A stretch of 64,000 nt of DNA from Glycine soja (GCF_004193775.1 NC_041007.1:25466676-25530675), one strand, 5' to 3'; shown: positions 9,478 through 22,913, counted from the stretch's first letter. Made by a program: numbers and translations. The notes: a model not told the origin generated them from the letters alone.

Positions 9478-12400
9478 ATGGATAAAAGTTGGATAGACTA
9501 CAATTCTCTTAATAAAGAGAAGTATATTAGAGGAGTTTTAAACTTTCTAGATTTTGCATTTGCGAAATCGTCAAAGGATGGAAAAATTTTATGCCCTTGT
9601 ACCAAATGTGTCAATTGCAAGTGGCGCTCTCGGATGAATGTTTATGAGCACATTATTAGTAATGGATTTCTAAAAGGATATGTTACTTGGATCTTTCATG
9701 GTGAACAAGTTGGCCCATCTAGTTCTTTAGATACATCCCAAGTGGAAGGGGAGTTTGATCATGACATGGATACATTGGTTCATGATGCATTCACAATGCA
9801 TGCAACTAATGAGAGTAATGACACAGATATAAATATGGAGGATGGAGATTCTAGAGAATTTATGAATGGACCTAGTGTTCAACAATCTGAAGACAATAAT
9901 AATTCAGAAAAGTTATATCAGATGTTAAGAGAGGCAGAGCAAAGTCTTTATAAAGGTTGTAAGAAGTTTACAAAATTGTCATTCCTTGTACATTTGTATC
10001 ACTTAAAGTGTCTAAATGGGTGGACTGATAAAAGTTTTTCGATGTTGTTAGAGCTGTTAAGTGATGCATTACCAGAGGAAAATACTTTGCCCAAATCATT
10101 TTATGATACAAAGAAGATTATTTCAGGGTTGGGTCTATCTTATGAAAAAATTCATGTTTGTCCCAATGAATGCATATTGTATAGGAAGGATTTGGCTGAT
10201 GCTGAAATTTGCCCTAAATGCAATTTGTCAAGATGGAAATATAACTCTGATGATGTTGAATGTAGAAAAAAGATACCTGCAAAGATTCTTCGTTGGTTCC
10301 CTCTTATACCTAGATTGCAAAGACTTTTTGTATCACCAAAAACAGCTTGTTCTATGATATGGCATGAGGTTGGTCGAACTAAAGATGGACTCCTGAGGCA
10401 TCCAGCTGATTCATTTGCTTGGAAGAATTTTGATTGTCAGTATCCTGATTTTGCTTGTGACGCTCGTAATGTTCGACTAGGTTTGGCTACTGATGGCTTT
10501 AATCCTTTCAAAACTATGGCAATTTCCCATAGCACTTGGCCTGTTATCTTGATTCTGTACAATCTTCCTCCATGGATGTGTATGAAGCAACCTAATTTTA
10601 TACTTTCATTGCTTATTCCTGGTCCAAAAGGTCCAGGTATGAACCTTGATGTTTATATGCAGCCTCTTGTGGAAGAATTAAAGGAATTATGGGAAATTGG
10701 GGTAAAAACGTTTGATGCATGTAAAAAAGAGTCATTCCAAATGCGTGCTGCAATTATGTGGACTATTAATGATTTTCCTGCTTATGCAAATTTGTCTGGT
10801 TGGAGCACTAGAGGCCAATATGCTTGTCCATGTTGTGGTTTTGAGATTGGCTCAAAGTGGTTGCGTTATGGTAGAAAGTTTTGCTATATGTGTCATCGTC
10901 GTTGGTTAGAGCCCGATCATAAGTGGATATACAATAAAAGAGATTTTGATGGAACTCAGGAGTTTAGAGCTCCACCTGATCTACCTAGTGGAGCTTTTTC
11001 TTTGAGACAGATGGAATATCATGGAGTTGGGGATTGGTCACCATGGAAAAAGAGAAGTATTTTGTTCACATTGCCTTATTGGCAACATAGTGTGCTCCGT
11101 CATAATCTTGATGTTATGCACATAGAAAAGAATGTGTGTGATAACATTATTGGGATGTTGTTACAATTAGAAGGTAAGTCAAAGGACAATGATAAGGCAC
11201 GCTATGATCTTGTTGATATGAATATTAGAAGCCAATTACATCCAAAGATGCACCCAAGTAAAGGCAAACAATATTTTCCTAGAGCTTGTTACCAAATGAC
11301 TTCAAAAGAGAAAGAAACATTTTTGGAAGTTCTCAAAACAATAAAAGCTCCTGATGAATATTTGTCTAATATTTCAAGATGTGTGCAAGTGAAGGAACAC
11401 AAAATATCCGGTCTCAAAAGTTATGATTGTCATCTTTTAATGCAAGAGTTTCTTCCTATAGCTATGAAAGGTTGTTTGCCAGACAAAGTGAGTTTAGCTA
11501 TATCCGATCTTTGTTGTTTCTTCAAGGAGTTGTGTGGCAAGGTGCTTAATGAGAGTAATTTAGAGCACCTAGAGCATCAAGTAGCTCTAACATTATGCCA
11601 ATTAGAACAGATTTTTCCTCCATCTTTTTTCATCGTAATGGTACATTTGGTAATCCATTTGGCACATGAAGCAAGAGTTGGAGGACCTGTACATTACCGA
11701 TGGATGTATCCTATTGAAAGGTATGAATACTTTTTAATCATTTTAAAACATTCTAGAGTTATAAAGTAAAATGATATTATCTTAATTTGTAACCTAAAAT
11801 TTTCTTTTTAGGTTCCTTTTGACTCTAAAGTCATTTGTTCGTAATCGAGCACATCCAGAAGGATCTATTGTAGAAGGATATTTAGCTCATGAATGCTTGA
11901 TATTTTGTTCAAGATATCTATCTAGGGTGGAGACTCATTTTAATCAATTTGCTCGAAATGATGACTCATGTTTTGTGGAAAATGTAAGTGTTTTAAATCC
12001 TAGAGGTAGACCATTGGGGAGAAAGAAGCAAGTTGGATTCAATGTGAAGAAGAGAAAAAGAGCTTCTCGGATTTCTCTTGATAAGAAAGCATTGGTTCAA
12101 GCACATAGATATGTGCTTTTCAATAGCAACAATGTTGACCACTTTCGAAAGTAATACAATTTTTTTCATGTTCATTTATTTATTGAATATTTGTATAATA
12201 TCTTTCTATCAATGATAATGCTTACTTTTTCTAACCTTTTTTACATAGAGCCCATACTGATCTTATCAAGAGACAAAATCGTCGATTATCTCCATATGAA
12301 GTTGACAAAATTCATAGTAAAGAATTTCCAGATTGGTTCCGTGAAAGAGTAAGTTTAGGAAGAATCAATAATATTAAATTTTGAATTCATTTAAAATTTT

Positions 12401-13143
12401 AACCATTTGAAATAAAATTGTGGTAGGTTGCTCGATTGGAAGAGCAAGACAGCACTCTAGTGGCAAATGATATCAAGTGGTTAGCTCGTGGTCCACTAGA
12501 AATAGTGAGAAGATATAGTGGGTACATTGTTAATGGAGTTAGATTTCATACAAAGACACGTGAAAGGTGCTTGAAGACTCAAAACAGTGGCATTGTTGTA
12601 ACTGTTAAGACATTAAGTTATGCCAGTTCAAGAGATAAAAACCCAAAGGAGGGAGAAATCCACTACTATGGTGCACTAACAGATATAATTCAATTGGATT
12701 ATTCTGGAAAATATAAGGCTATACTTTTCAAGTGTGATTGGGTTGATATAAACAGGGGTTGCAAAATTGATAACTTCGGTATGACATTAGTGAATTTCAA
12801 TTATTTGCAACATACAGGGAATGATATATGTGACGATCCATTTGTTTTTGCATCTCAAGCTAAGAAAGTATTCTATGTGGAGAATAAAACACAAAATGGT
12901 TGGCTTGTTGTTGTGCATGCTAAAATCAGAGATGTATATGATATGGGTGATGAGAAATCCAATGACACGGATCAAGGGAATGAACAAGTCTTACAAGAGA
13001 TAAATCATAATGATTTGATCAGACCAGAAGCCGATGATAGTGATGATATCATTGAAGTTACAATACCTATGGAGAACATTTTACCACATGACAAGGATGA
13101 TAATTATATAGATGATGATGAGAGCGATGCAGACTTCTTTTGA
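9478..13143 (+). CDS. CACTA transposase, TNP2/Transposase_21 type (1132 aa, four exons)
   Basis: This enzyme cuts and re-joins the transposon ends. Splicing 9478-11720, 11812-12150, 12249-12348 and 12427-13143 (all GT-AG) gives 3399 nt, one open frame of 1132 codons plus stop. The N-terminus MDKSWIDYNS with CPCTKC near residue 38 is the transposase-associated zinc domain. The middle carries Transposase_21 landmarks: LATDGFNPF (about 336), INDFPAY (about 429), CPCC (about 450) and MHIEKN (about 546). The two aspartates in the first two motifs are the likely RNase-H-fold metal ligands. RWMYPIER then spans the first splice junction and leads into RNRAHPEGSIVEGYL, the DUF4218 hallmark. The C-terminus is a DUF4216-like domain with an acidic tail. 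The start is the first ATG before the conserved domain. The first 763 codons would run on into intron 1 if unspliced. All domains are full length and no stop is present, so the gene looks intact. Confidence 0.92.
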
Positions 13144-13546
13144 TTTGTTTTTATTTGTTCTATTTGAACATTTGGTTATAGTTTGAGTATACATGTATTG
13201 AACATTTTGTCACATTTATATACTCTTATTCCTTTCTTTAGTTTTTTGTTCTTATTATTCATTACTCTTGTGTTTATTTTTTGTTATGTATAAAAATCAC
13301 TCACAATATAATGATGTTATCCGTTTTTTATCAAAATTTGTTTCGTTGTTTCCTCAATAGTTTGATTCTTTGTGATTGGAGATTGGTGAAAAAATAGCTT
13401 ACAAGCAATCTAAATTTGCCTTTTAGGTAATTACTTTATTCTTCTTTTATTTTTTGGCATGGTGTTTAAAAAAATCATAGTCAATAATGTAGTTATATCT
13501 AATTTTTATTTTATTTTATTTTTTGGATTGATTTATTCAGCATACT

Positions 13547-15569
13547 ATGGGAAAGCGCAGAAAGTTGAATATCATTCAAAATGATGGTCAATCACAAGCA
13601 AAAGAGCAATCAATTGAAAGCTCTACTGAAGTGAACCAAAATAACAACTCTATACTTGAAGAAAATGCACAATTTGAAGGAGGTATAAAGATTTTATTAA
13701 CTTAATTTCTTTATTTTATATTAAATTATTTATAACACAATTGTTTATTAACTAAATCAACAATCACAAACAGAACAACACATACAAGAAGATAGTCATG
13801 TTCAGTCTCATACTTCTCTTGAAAGTGCAAATGAAAGTTCAACTAAAGGTATTTATACACATATGCTTTTTTGGCTTAGAATTATATGTACAATTCTGTT
13901 TGAGTTGAATATCTTTTAGAATATGATAAGATTAAATTTACTAGTGAGTTTCTTTTTTCCATATAGTTCAAATCTGTGTGTGTGTGTGTTTGATAAATGT
14001 CATATCCATGAATGATTTAGATAAAAAGAGAACCAGAGGTTATACACATATGCTAGATGTGTGGAACTTGCCAGATGGAGAATTCATACTTTTTGAAGTA
14101 GATCATTGGGGCAATCCTATGGGTTGGGAAGGGAAAACTCTACTGAATGCAATTGGGAGCTTGGTAAGGAGACACCAATGTGCTCCTATCAATTTTCTTA
14201 GCTGGAAAGACATGCCTAAGGACTATATTACTGACATGGTTGAATTAATTCAGGTCTGGTATAAAACTTTATAAGTGTTGTTTCATCTTGCTTCTTGTAA
14301 AATTTTATGTCTTCTAATGTCTAACAAAATGATCTTTTTTGTTTGTTAATGATACTCATAATAGAGTAAGTTTCGATTTGTTCCTGAATTAACTGAACAA
14401 ACAAAGAAAATATTGATTGATGACATGAGTCTGAAATGGAGGCAATTTAAATATGAACTGAAATCAAAAGGATATGATGAGAGCAAAACTAAGGAGGAAA
14501 TGATTGCTCACATCCCAGATCCAAGGGTTGATCCTTCTCAATATCGTGATTTAGTACATTATTGGTGTTCTGAGAAAGGGCAGGTATACATGACAATGTC
14601 ACCAACCTTTTGCTAACATAACAATTATATATTATATGTTTATTTTTATTATTGACATTTTATATTTGTTGGTTATAGAAAATAAGCAAAATCAACAAAA
14701 GGAGCCGCTCAAAATATGAGGACTTGCATTGCATGGGAACCAATAATCTTCCAAGACGGATTCATGAGATGGTTTGCCTTTTTTATATTTTTTTATTTTT
14801 AAATTGCTTAATACAAATAGGATGATTGATCTTTTTAACTAATGTTAGACTACAAAGGCTAAGGGAGTGCAACCTTCTAGGGCAGAAATTTATATTGACA
14901 CTCGAACTCGAAAAGATGGAAGCATTGTTACTGAAAAGGCTGCTATTGTAATTGTAAGAATTTTAATTTTTATTTCAATACTTTTTCTTTGTTTTGCTCA
15001 ATTTTCTAATAGAAGGTTATGGGGTGAGGGGGAGTAACTAATGTGGAGATGAGTTTTGTTTAGTGATATTGAAGTATTCAGGATATTGATGTATGATAAT
15101 AATTTATAAGGTGTATTTATAAGGTGTATTTATGTAGGATGAACTAAAAAAGAAAATGGTTGAAGCAGAGAGTTCGCAAAATTTACAAAGCACGCAAGAT
15201 TCTACTGATTGGACAAATGATATATATTCAAAAGTCAAAGGACCTGAAAAAAGAGGACGTGTGCGTTGTCTTGGCAAGCTTCCACATCAAGCAAGTTCAT
15301 CTCAAAACTCTTATACAAACAATAGAATTCAAAAGTTGGAGAATTTGCTTGGAAACCTTGTAGCTGTGCTTAAAGTACGATTTGCAGAAGATCCACAAAT
15401 TAATCAAGTCTTAGAAGCTATAGATCAAGAGGTATGAATTTATAATTCTACTTATTCAACGATTTAACTATGATATGATACTTTACAAAGAAAAAACGTT
15501 CTTTTAATTTAGGTACCTACAAATGATTCTACCGGTAAAGATCATCAAACTACAAACAATCTTAGCTAG
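13547..15569 (+). CDS. Second CACTA transposition gene, plant transposase (Ptta/En/Spm, Transposase_24) family, 403 aa, eight exons
   Basis: Exons 13547-13682, 13774-13848, 14021-14253, 14365-14583, 14679-14771, 14849-14953, 15138-15431 and 15513-15569 all have GT-AG borders and join to 1212 nt, one open frame of 403 codons plus stop. The N-terminus MGKRRKLN is basic and then acidic/Gln-rich. RGYTHMLDVWNLPDGEF (exon 3) and FVPELTEQTKKILIDDMSLK (exon 4) are typical of the plant Ptta/En/Spm transposase family, the TNPA-like partner that binds subterminal repeats. The last large exon contains a helical region (IQKLENLLGNLVAVLKVRF) that may be a coiled coil. Exon 3 could use an earlier AG near 13966, but that frame meets a TGA, so 14021 is chosen. 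It follows the transposase gene by 400 bp in the same orientation, the usual CACTA layout. Confidence 0.87.
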
Positions 15570-16925
15570 AGGTGAGTTGAAATATAGTACTATATTTTAA
15601 CTATATATATATATAGAATATATCATCATTATGTTATTTTAATAGCAATTGAATGTTATAATTTATGCTTCAGTCTTGTTCCTTTTACTTGAATGATGAT
15701 TTGGAAAGCCCTCGTGCAATTGGACCCTTCTTTAGGCTCTCACGGTCAAGGAAAAGATGATGGCAGCATCAACCACATGATTATTCTGTTTGTGTCCCCA
15801 CTATAAATATATAATTGGGTCATCTAATTGATCTTTTCTGGATGGGATCACCTAAATGAATTATTGATTAACTGGACCAGCTTGTGATAATATATTGTTA
15901 AATTTACACGTCCCATTTTTCTTTTTTGAGGTTTGTTTTCTTGTATATGTTATTGGGTGATATATACTTGTTAAATACATACTTGAAAGACCTATGCTAA
16001 AGCAAGAGTATTTTACAATTGGAATGAGGGTGGGAAAAATGTGAAGCAGAAAAGCAACCTTATTTTCATGTGAATGTTTGGCTATTATTGTTGCATACTC
16101 ATTTTGTATGACCATTCCATGTCCTTCCTAGGTTTTAATTATTCTCATCTGCATATCAACTTCATAAAATGTAACCCTTCAACAATTTCTAATTAATTAT
16201 AAGTTGATGTAATTAATTAGTTGTGCAGAAGTATGCTAGATAAAGTAATCTTTTTGAACTTTCAACAGAAAACACAATCAATTTGGCTTTAGGGTCATCT
16301 TAATTATAGTTGTCATGTAGCCCTTTGAAGTATGCCATATCTAGTAAAACTAAAAGCTAAGAACAAATATCTTTCTTGCTGTGAAACAGGCTTCATGGAG
16401 TTGCTATAATTTGTTGCTTCTGAGAGAAAAAGGTAGGAGCATGCCAAGCTTATGATGGAAGAAACAGCTAGTTAAAACAAGATTCCAAATTAATTGCTGC
16501 ACATGCAACATTTTAATACTACTGGGCTCTTTTTTTGTTCCATGATATTACATATAGAAGAACCATGTTCTAAAAACATTCCCTTTTTTGTTCTTAAATC
16601 TTGCCACTGTAACCTTTTTCTAGGCAAAAGTGATGTTAATATGTTAGTCATTAGTCATAACTCCACGTGATTAGCACACAGCATATACATTTAATTTGAA
16701 TTTCAAATTGAGAGCAAATAAATTCTGAGGTCAACCACTAAAGATATGTTTGGATTTCTTCCATTCAAAGCTCACAATCTAGTTACAACAATCACAAATT
16801 AGGCTAACAAAAATTTAATTGTATGTAGCAAGTTGTTGTAACTTTTCAAATTTAATTAAGCTCATGTATATTTAATTAAAAATTATAATAAAAAAATAAT
16901 GTAATTAGGAACTAGTTTTATTATT
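15570..16925. other. CACTA 3' interior, no gene
   Basis: AT-rich sequence with no exon recognised, following the last exon of the second gene. It presumably contains that gene's 3' UTR. A short (AT)n run lies near 15600-15615. Confidence 0.5.
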
Positions 16926-16929
16926 ATAT

Positions 16930-17235
16930 GACATTTACCTACAGAAGACCATAGGTACAAGTAAATTGACTTTTACCTACAGTTAGAGATTATAGGTATA
17001 CATTAATATCTTTTACCTACACATTTAAAATAGTAGGTGTTACCTATAGTGATAGTTAAATTTGACTGTAGGTAAAAATATATCCGTAGGTAAAGCCTAT
17101 AGTGACAGACTATTAGTTGTCACTGTATACCCCCTCAAAGTTGACGCAAAAAACGTCTGTATGACAAAGTCCTTTATACATCTACCTACGGATTTTGGAC
17201 TTCTAGTGACAGATTTTGACTGTAGGTATAAGTCA
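16930..17235. repeat. CACTA right subterminal repeat region
   Basis: The same 'tttacctaca' and 'tgtaggtaaa' words as near the left end recur at least eight times in both orientations, ending at the right terminus. Confidence 0.8.
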
Positions 17236-17249
17236 TTTTCCTTGTAGTG
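17220..17249 (-). repeat. CACTA terminal inverted repeat, right
   Basis: Its reverse complement begins CACTACAAGGAAAATGAC and matches the left terminus at 26 of 30 bases. It is followed by ATA. Confidence 0.92.
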
Positions 17250-17252
17250 ATA
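17250..17252. repeat. Target-site duplication ATA, right
   Basis: Identical to 4034-4036 on the other side of the element. Confidence 0.85.
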
Positions 17253-18098
17253 TTGTGTTGCAGTAATGATCCTTTAAGTTGCCTGGCTTCTTCTTTGGAG
17301 AACTCTGGTAGCCGGTTTCCCAACATAGATCGCATGGTTTTTGAATACTCACCTTTTATGAGTGGGCCCATATACCTAACCAGAAATGCAAATGCAATCC
17401 ATAAGAAGTACTGAAACACTCTTTTCTAATTTCCTAACAGCACAAATTACACATCACTACAATTGAATCCAGTTGGTTAGACTTAAGAATGTTTATTTTA
17501 AACTCAAGTGGAGTCAATATGAATTCATATGTAATCTACCTTCAATTTTACACAGGTTTATGAGATGACATATACTTTGAGTAAACACAAATCACCCCAC
17601 AGATAAGAAAAGGTACTAACACATCAATCTAAGTGGCATCGTTAACTAATAGCGATCAATAATGTTGACCCTTATTTTTCTTACTAAATGTAGTATAGCA
17701 TCAGTCACTACATGATCTTATTTGCAAAAATAAATATTGTCTCTGTCAATTTTCCTTCCCTTCAAGCTATGAATGTTGAGTATAAACTTACCATCCAAAC
17801 ATGAAGTCAAGGCCCCTACATGCAGCGTCTCGATAACATTTCTCTTTAGAAACCAGCACATACCAGTCAGAATTCAAGGTAATCCCTATTAAACCCTTTT
17901 GAGATGCCTGCATACACACTTTTAAATATTTTGTCAATTTAATTACTAATAGCAGTCAATAATTTTACATGAAAATAAATTATGGTCTTTCACCAAATAG
18001 AAATTACATGTGGCTTCTGTACTCTTTGATCCTTTTATTAGAAAAGTTCAAGTATCATTAAATTTTAGGACACAAAGATTCATTGCGGGTTTAAAAAG

Positions 18099-18552
18099 CA
18101 GTCAAATGAAAGGAAAACTTGAAAGCACTGAGTAAAATGCATAAAAATTATAGCTTACCTCATAGACTATCTCGTAAAACTCTAAACAATATCATAAAAA
18201 TGAGTTTCAGGATGAACAATATCATAAATATGAGTTTCATGCCTGCCACCCTGCTTACCATGATCTTCAGAAAATATTCAAACCAAAAAAGAAAAATACA
18301 AAAAAATCAACACAAGCAAAGGATATGTTTGCGCATCCAGGAAAAGAAAAACAGAGAACAAAAAATAAGGCACACAAAAAACTTGCAAAAAAGAAAAAGA
18401 AAAATAAACGTCTCTGTGCAACAACAACAATAACACGAATTTCACAATTGAAACATCAAAATTCAACTTACCTCATTTAACTCGTATTTGCTATTTTTGC
18501 CTTGAGTTACCTGAGATGATACTCTGCACAAATAATAATAATAATAATAATT

Positions 18553-18584
<32 letters not shown>
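18099..18584. repeat. Duplicated block, copy A (ends in AAT array)
   Basis: Begins 'cagtcaaatgaaaggaaaac' and runs through 'gcttacctcatagac', 'caacacaagcaaaggatatg' and 'gagatgatactctgcac' into an AAT array. Copy B at 19837-20326 has the same order. Copy A has an extra tandem 30-bp piece near 18190-18240. Both contain minus-strand donor-like GTAAG sites, so they may derive from an exon-intron region, but I do not recognise the gene. Confidence 0.8.
18531..18584. repeat. (AAT)n microsatellite
   Basis: About 18 units with one interruption ('aattttaat'). Confidence 0.95.
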
Positions 18585-18619
18585 CACAACATAAAAAATG
18601 ACATTCAGTTTGAGCCTAC

Positions 18620-18620
<1 letters not shown>

Positions 18621-18687
<67 letters not shown>
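18621..18687. repeat. (AAT)n microsatellite
   Basis: About 22 uninterrupted units. Confidence 0.95.
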
Positions 18688-18688
<1 letters not shown>

Positions 18689-19297
18689 TTCTACTTTTTG
18701 AAAATAAGCAGGCAGCAGTTCAATTCAATGAAATTTCAAAACAATTGAAAACTCACAACACAATTTGAATTATTTAAATCACTTGCAGTTGGACTTATCA
18801 ACTCATGGGGCATCTAATAAGTGGGGGCTCAAATTAAACTTCAAAATGATTGAAAACTTACAGTTTGATTCAAAATGAAACATCTACAATTATTAAAATC
18901 ACTTGCAGTTTGATTTATGTGTCTCAAAAAAGAATCATATCATATATGGCTTGTTCTGGATCTAACAAAAGCAATTATGCATCTCAAAAAAGAAGCAATG
19001 TTTAATATATTCCTCTTTCTTTCACTTAACATTTCAAGGAAATTGCTAGGGCCAAGACAGTTGTTAGTTTACCTTCTCAAATTTGCTCTTTAGTTGAGTT
19101 CCTATGGGGACTAGTACACATTCTCTCTTCTTCTCCATGAATGTGTATTATGCGAAAATCAAACTCCGGTCCTCCCCCTCCCCCAAGTTCACTCTTTGTT
19201 GTCAACTGAGTTACACTCTATGATAATATTTACTCTTATTTGAAAACCAAAGTAAAAAATATTAAAAAGTACTATTGGAGGAGAGATATACATATAC
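18688..19297. other. No gene recognised inside the GH1 gap
   Basis: AT-rich sequence with related phrases 'caaaatgattgaaaac' and 'cacttgcagttgg'/'cacttgcagtttg' repeated near 18720-18915. No GH1 exon is visible on either strand where the missing exons should be. Confidence 0.4.
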
Positions 19298-19836
19298 CTG
19301 GGTATTTATGAGCGAAAGTATCCCATATACTTGGTCTTTTTTCACCTTCCCTTGCAACACCTTCATACTACATAGCAAAATTATGTATCTTAGATTCTGA
19401 ATACATAAATGGTAATTGACAGCAATAAACAAAATTGGAAGATTGTTAAAATTGATTGAGAAATTAATATGATATAATGTACCTGATATGCTGAGGATGT
19501 TGACCCGAAAATAAAGCCTTGTGGTAAACTGCTCCAGTTGAGATAAGAAACGTCATGAATGGCAAGAAACTGCCCCATCTCTCAATTCAAAGGCCTCATA
19601 AATCCCTTTAAATTAAACAAAATATAAATACAATCAAAATCGAGCAAGGCGGCAACATACATGAAAATAAAAATGACACCTTTATTGTGAAAATAAACAA
19701 CACCATAGAAAAGCTTCCATAAGCAACCAACATGCAGGAAATGAAACAATATTCCAGCTGACAAAAATTAAACAACTTTTGTTCTAAAACACAGTAAGCA
19801 TGCATGTAACAAAACCCTATGTGCCGCTGAAGAAAT

Positions 19837-20245
19837 CAGTCAAATGAAAGGAAAACTTGAAAGCACTGAGTAAAATGTATAAAAATTATAGCTTACCTCA
19901 TAGACTGTCCCGTAAAACTCTGAACAATATCAGAAATATGAGTTCCATGCCAGGCACCCTGCTTACCATGACCTTTAGAAAATATTCAAACCAAAAAAGA
20001 AAAATACAAAAAAAATCAACACAAGCAAAGGATATGTTCGCGCATCCAGGAAAAAAAAAACAGAGAACAAAAAATAAGGCACACAAAAAACTTGCAAAAA
20101 AGAAAAAGAAAAAGAAGCGTCTCTCTGTAGCAACAACAATAACACAAATTTCACAATTGAAACATCAAAATTCAACTTACCACATTTAACTCGTATTTGT
20201 TATTTTTGCCTTGAGCTACCTGAGATGATACTCTGCATAGTACAC

Positions 20246-20326
<81 letters not shown>
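19837..20326. repeat. Duplicated block, copy B (ends in AAT array)
   Basis: Direct-repeat partner of 18099-18584 with scattered substitutions. It lies outside the GH1 first exon, so GH1 exons 1 and 2 sit between the two copies. Confidence 0.8.
20247..20326. repeat. (AAT)n microsatellite
   Basis: About 26 units, the longest AAT run in the window. Confidence 0.95.
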
Positions 20327-20633
20327 GAAGCTTTTTGTTTATCATATTTTGTTCTTTTTCTATTTTAATTTATAACAATTCATGGATTTTGAGAGATCAT
20401 ATTTTAATTTACATTCATTTTGTGTATTTGTTTCAATGATAATTGATGGATTTGCATTTTAAATCAAATGATAAAAATATTAAAAGTAAATATAGAACTG
20501 TGGCCACCCTTTTTAATTTCTCACATACACAATCAACACCCACACTTATTATTATATTTTCATCTTCACTTACCATTACACGATTCCATTTTCTGGGTGG
20601 TGTCCTTATTCTTCTTCTTTCCAAATCCTCAAA

Positions 20634-20740
20634 TGGGTCGCAAGAAAAACGAACCAAAATGCACCATTTGCAGCACCCCTCTGAACTTCCTCTCTGCCTT
20701 CCTCATTTCCTGTGGTTTGATCTACGCCTTGGCAGCCTAC

Positions 20741-20744
<4 letters not shown>
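20634..20744 (+). other. Short open stretch starting MGRKKNEPKC, unrecognised
   Basis: An ATG at 20634 opens a frame reading MGRKKNEPKCTICSTPLNF then a hydrophobic segment LSAFLISCGLIYALAAY, which runs straight into an AAT array. A C-x2-C pair (CTIC) followed by a membrane-like helix could be the start of a small gene broken by the microsatellite. I do not recognise a family and no splice donor is obvious before the repeat. Confidence 0.25.

Positions 20745-20802
<58 letters not shown>
20741..20802. repeat. (ATA)n microsatellite
   Basis: About 20 units, directly abutting the open stretch that begins at 20634. Confidence 0.95.
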
Positions 20803-20818
20803 CCTTTGTTGTGCCACG

Positions 20819-21027
20819 TTTCCGGGTATTATGCTTTTGCACTTTTATTCGATCACTTCTTCTTCTCCTCTTTGGATTGTTCTGCATTTTCGGCTGTGAG
20901 TTTTTTAGAATCTTATGCATGGTTGTGCCACATGGTTTGATGGTTATAGTTTCCGGTGATTATGCTTTTGCACTTTTATTCGATCCCTTCTTCTTCTCCT
21001 CTTTGGATTGTTCTGCATTTTCGGGTG
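20819..21027. repeat. Direct duplication of about 80 bp
   Basis: 'attatgcttttgcactttta' followed by 'ttcttcttctcctctttgg' and 'attgttctgcattttcgg' occurs at 20829-20896 and again at 20958-21026, with one C/T change near the middle and different sequence between. Confidence 0.85.
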
Positions 21028-21067
21028 TCATTTGGGGAGATCTTCCCTGCTATCCTTTTAAACATAC

Positions 21068-22579
<1,512 letters not shown>

Positions 22580-22611
<32 letters not shown>
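22580..22611. repeat. (TA)n microsatellite
   Basis: About 16 TA units. Confidence 0.95.
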
Positions 22612-22618
<7 letters not shown>

Positions 22619-22851
22619 TAATAATATTTTTAACTGTAATATTTTATTTTCTCCCAAGTTTTATTTTAATAATAATAATAATAGTTAATGGGATCTTCAA
22701 CCACACTATATTGCACACGAATATTAATAATTTTTTTAAAAAAATTATACTTTATGATACAGGATTGATATGTAACACACAATTCTTATTATTTTTAGTT
22801 CATAATGTTTAATTCATTTTTTTACAAATTCTACTTTTAAAATCATAGTCT

Positions 22852-22854
<3 letters not shown>

Positions 22855-22908
<54 letters not shown>
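22855..22908. repeat. (AT)n microsatellite
   Basis: About 27 AT units. Confidence 0.95.

Positions 22909-22913
<5 letters not shown>

Larger units (their letters stand above)
4037..17249 (+). mobile_element. Complete CACTA (En/Spm) DNA transposon, 13.2 kb
   Basis: The left end begins CACTACAAGAAAAATAAC and the right end, read in reverse complement, begins CACTACAAGGAAAATGAC. The first 30 bases agree except at four positions. Both ends are flanked by ATA (4034-4036 and 17250-17252), the 3-bp target duplication expected of CACTA elements. About 400 bp inside the left end and 320 bp inside the right end are packed with a 'tacctaca'/'tgtaggta' word. Between the ends lie two spliced plus-strand genes with no internal stop after splicing (9478-13143 and 13547-15569). 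With both gene classes, intact ends and a perfect target duplication, this has the structure of an autonomous element. Whether it is active cannot be told from sequence. Confidence 0.93.
17262..19578 (-). pseudogene. Family-1 beta-glucosidase (GH1) gene with internal exons missing
   Basis: Four minus-strand exons are recognisable. Exon 1 (19483-19578) contains SLPQGFIFGSTSSAYQ. Exon 2 (19298-19367) reads YEGVAREGEKRPSIWDTFAH. A later exon (17792-17907) reads ASQKGLIGITLNSDWYV then GLDFMFGW. The next (17262-17375) reads YMGPLIKGEYSKTMRSMLGN then RLPEFSKEEARQLKGS. Splice sites and phases fit GH1 gene structure. Between exons 2 and the later pair the exons carrying the acid/base motif (T-x-NEP) are absent, and the C-terminal exons with the nucleophile (ENG) are not found on either side of the CACTA insertion. 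The enzyme, which hydrolyses beta-glucosides, cannot be made. The gap holds AAT arrays and one copy of a duplicated block. The CACTA right end lies 12 bp from the last exon match. Confidence 0.8.

Noticed and set aside
9478..11769. Transposase as a single 763-codon exon
   Set aside because: The family motif RWMYPIER continues only after removal of the GT-AG intron 11721-11811; the unspliced frame ends in AT-rich intron sequence.
13975..13989. Earlier exon 3 start through the GT-rich run of the second CACTA gene
   Set aside because: Using the AG near 13966 meets TGA within 16 codons, whereas 14021 keeps the frame open through all eight exons.
16930..17235. Independent MITE at the right end of the CACTA element
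   Set aside because: The repeated 'tacctaca' words match those at the left end and belong to the CACTA subterminal region.
20606..20940. Open frames with poly-Asn, poly-Ile or poly-Tyr
   Set aside because: Produced by the (ATA)n array, which is open in all three frames.
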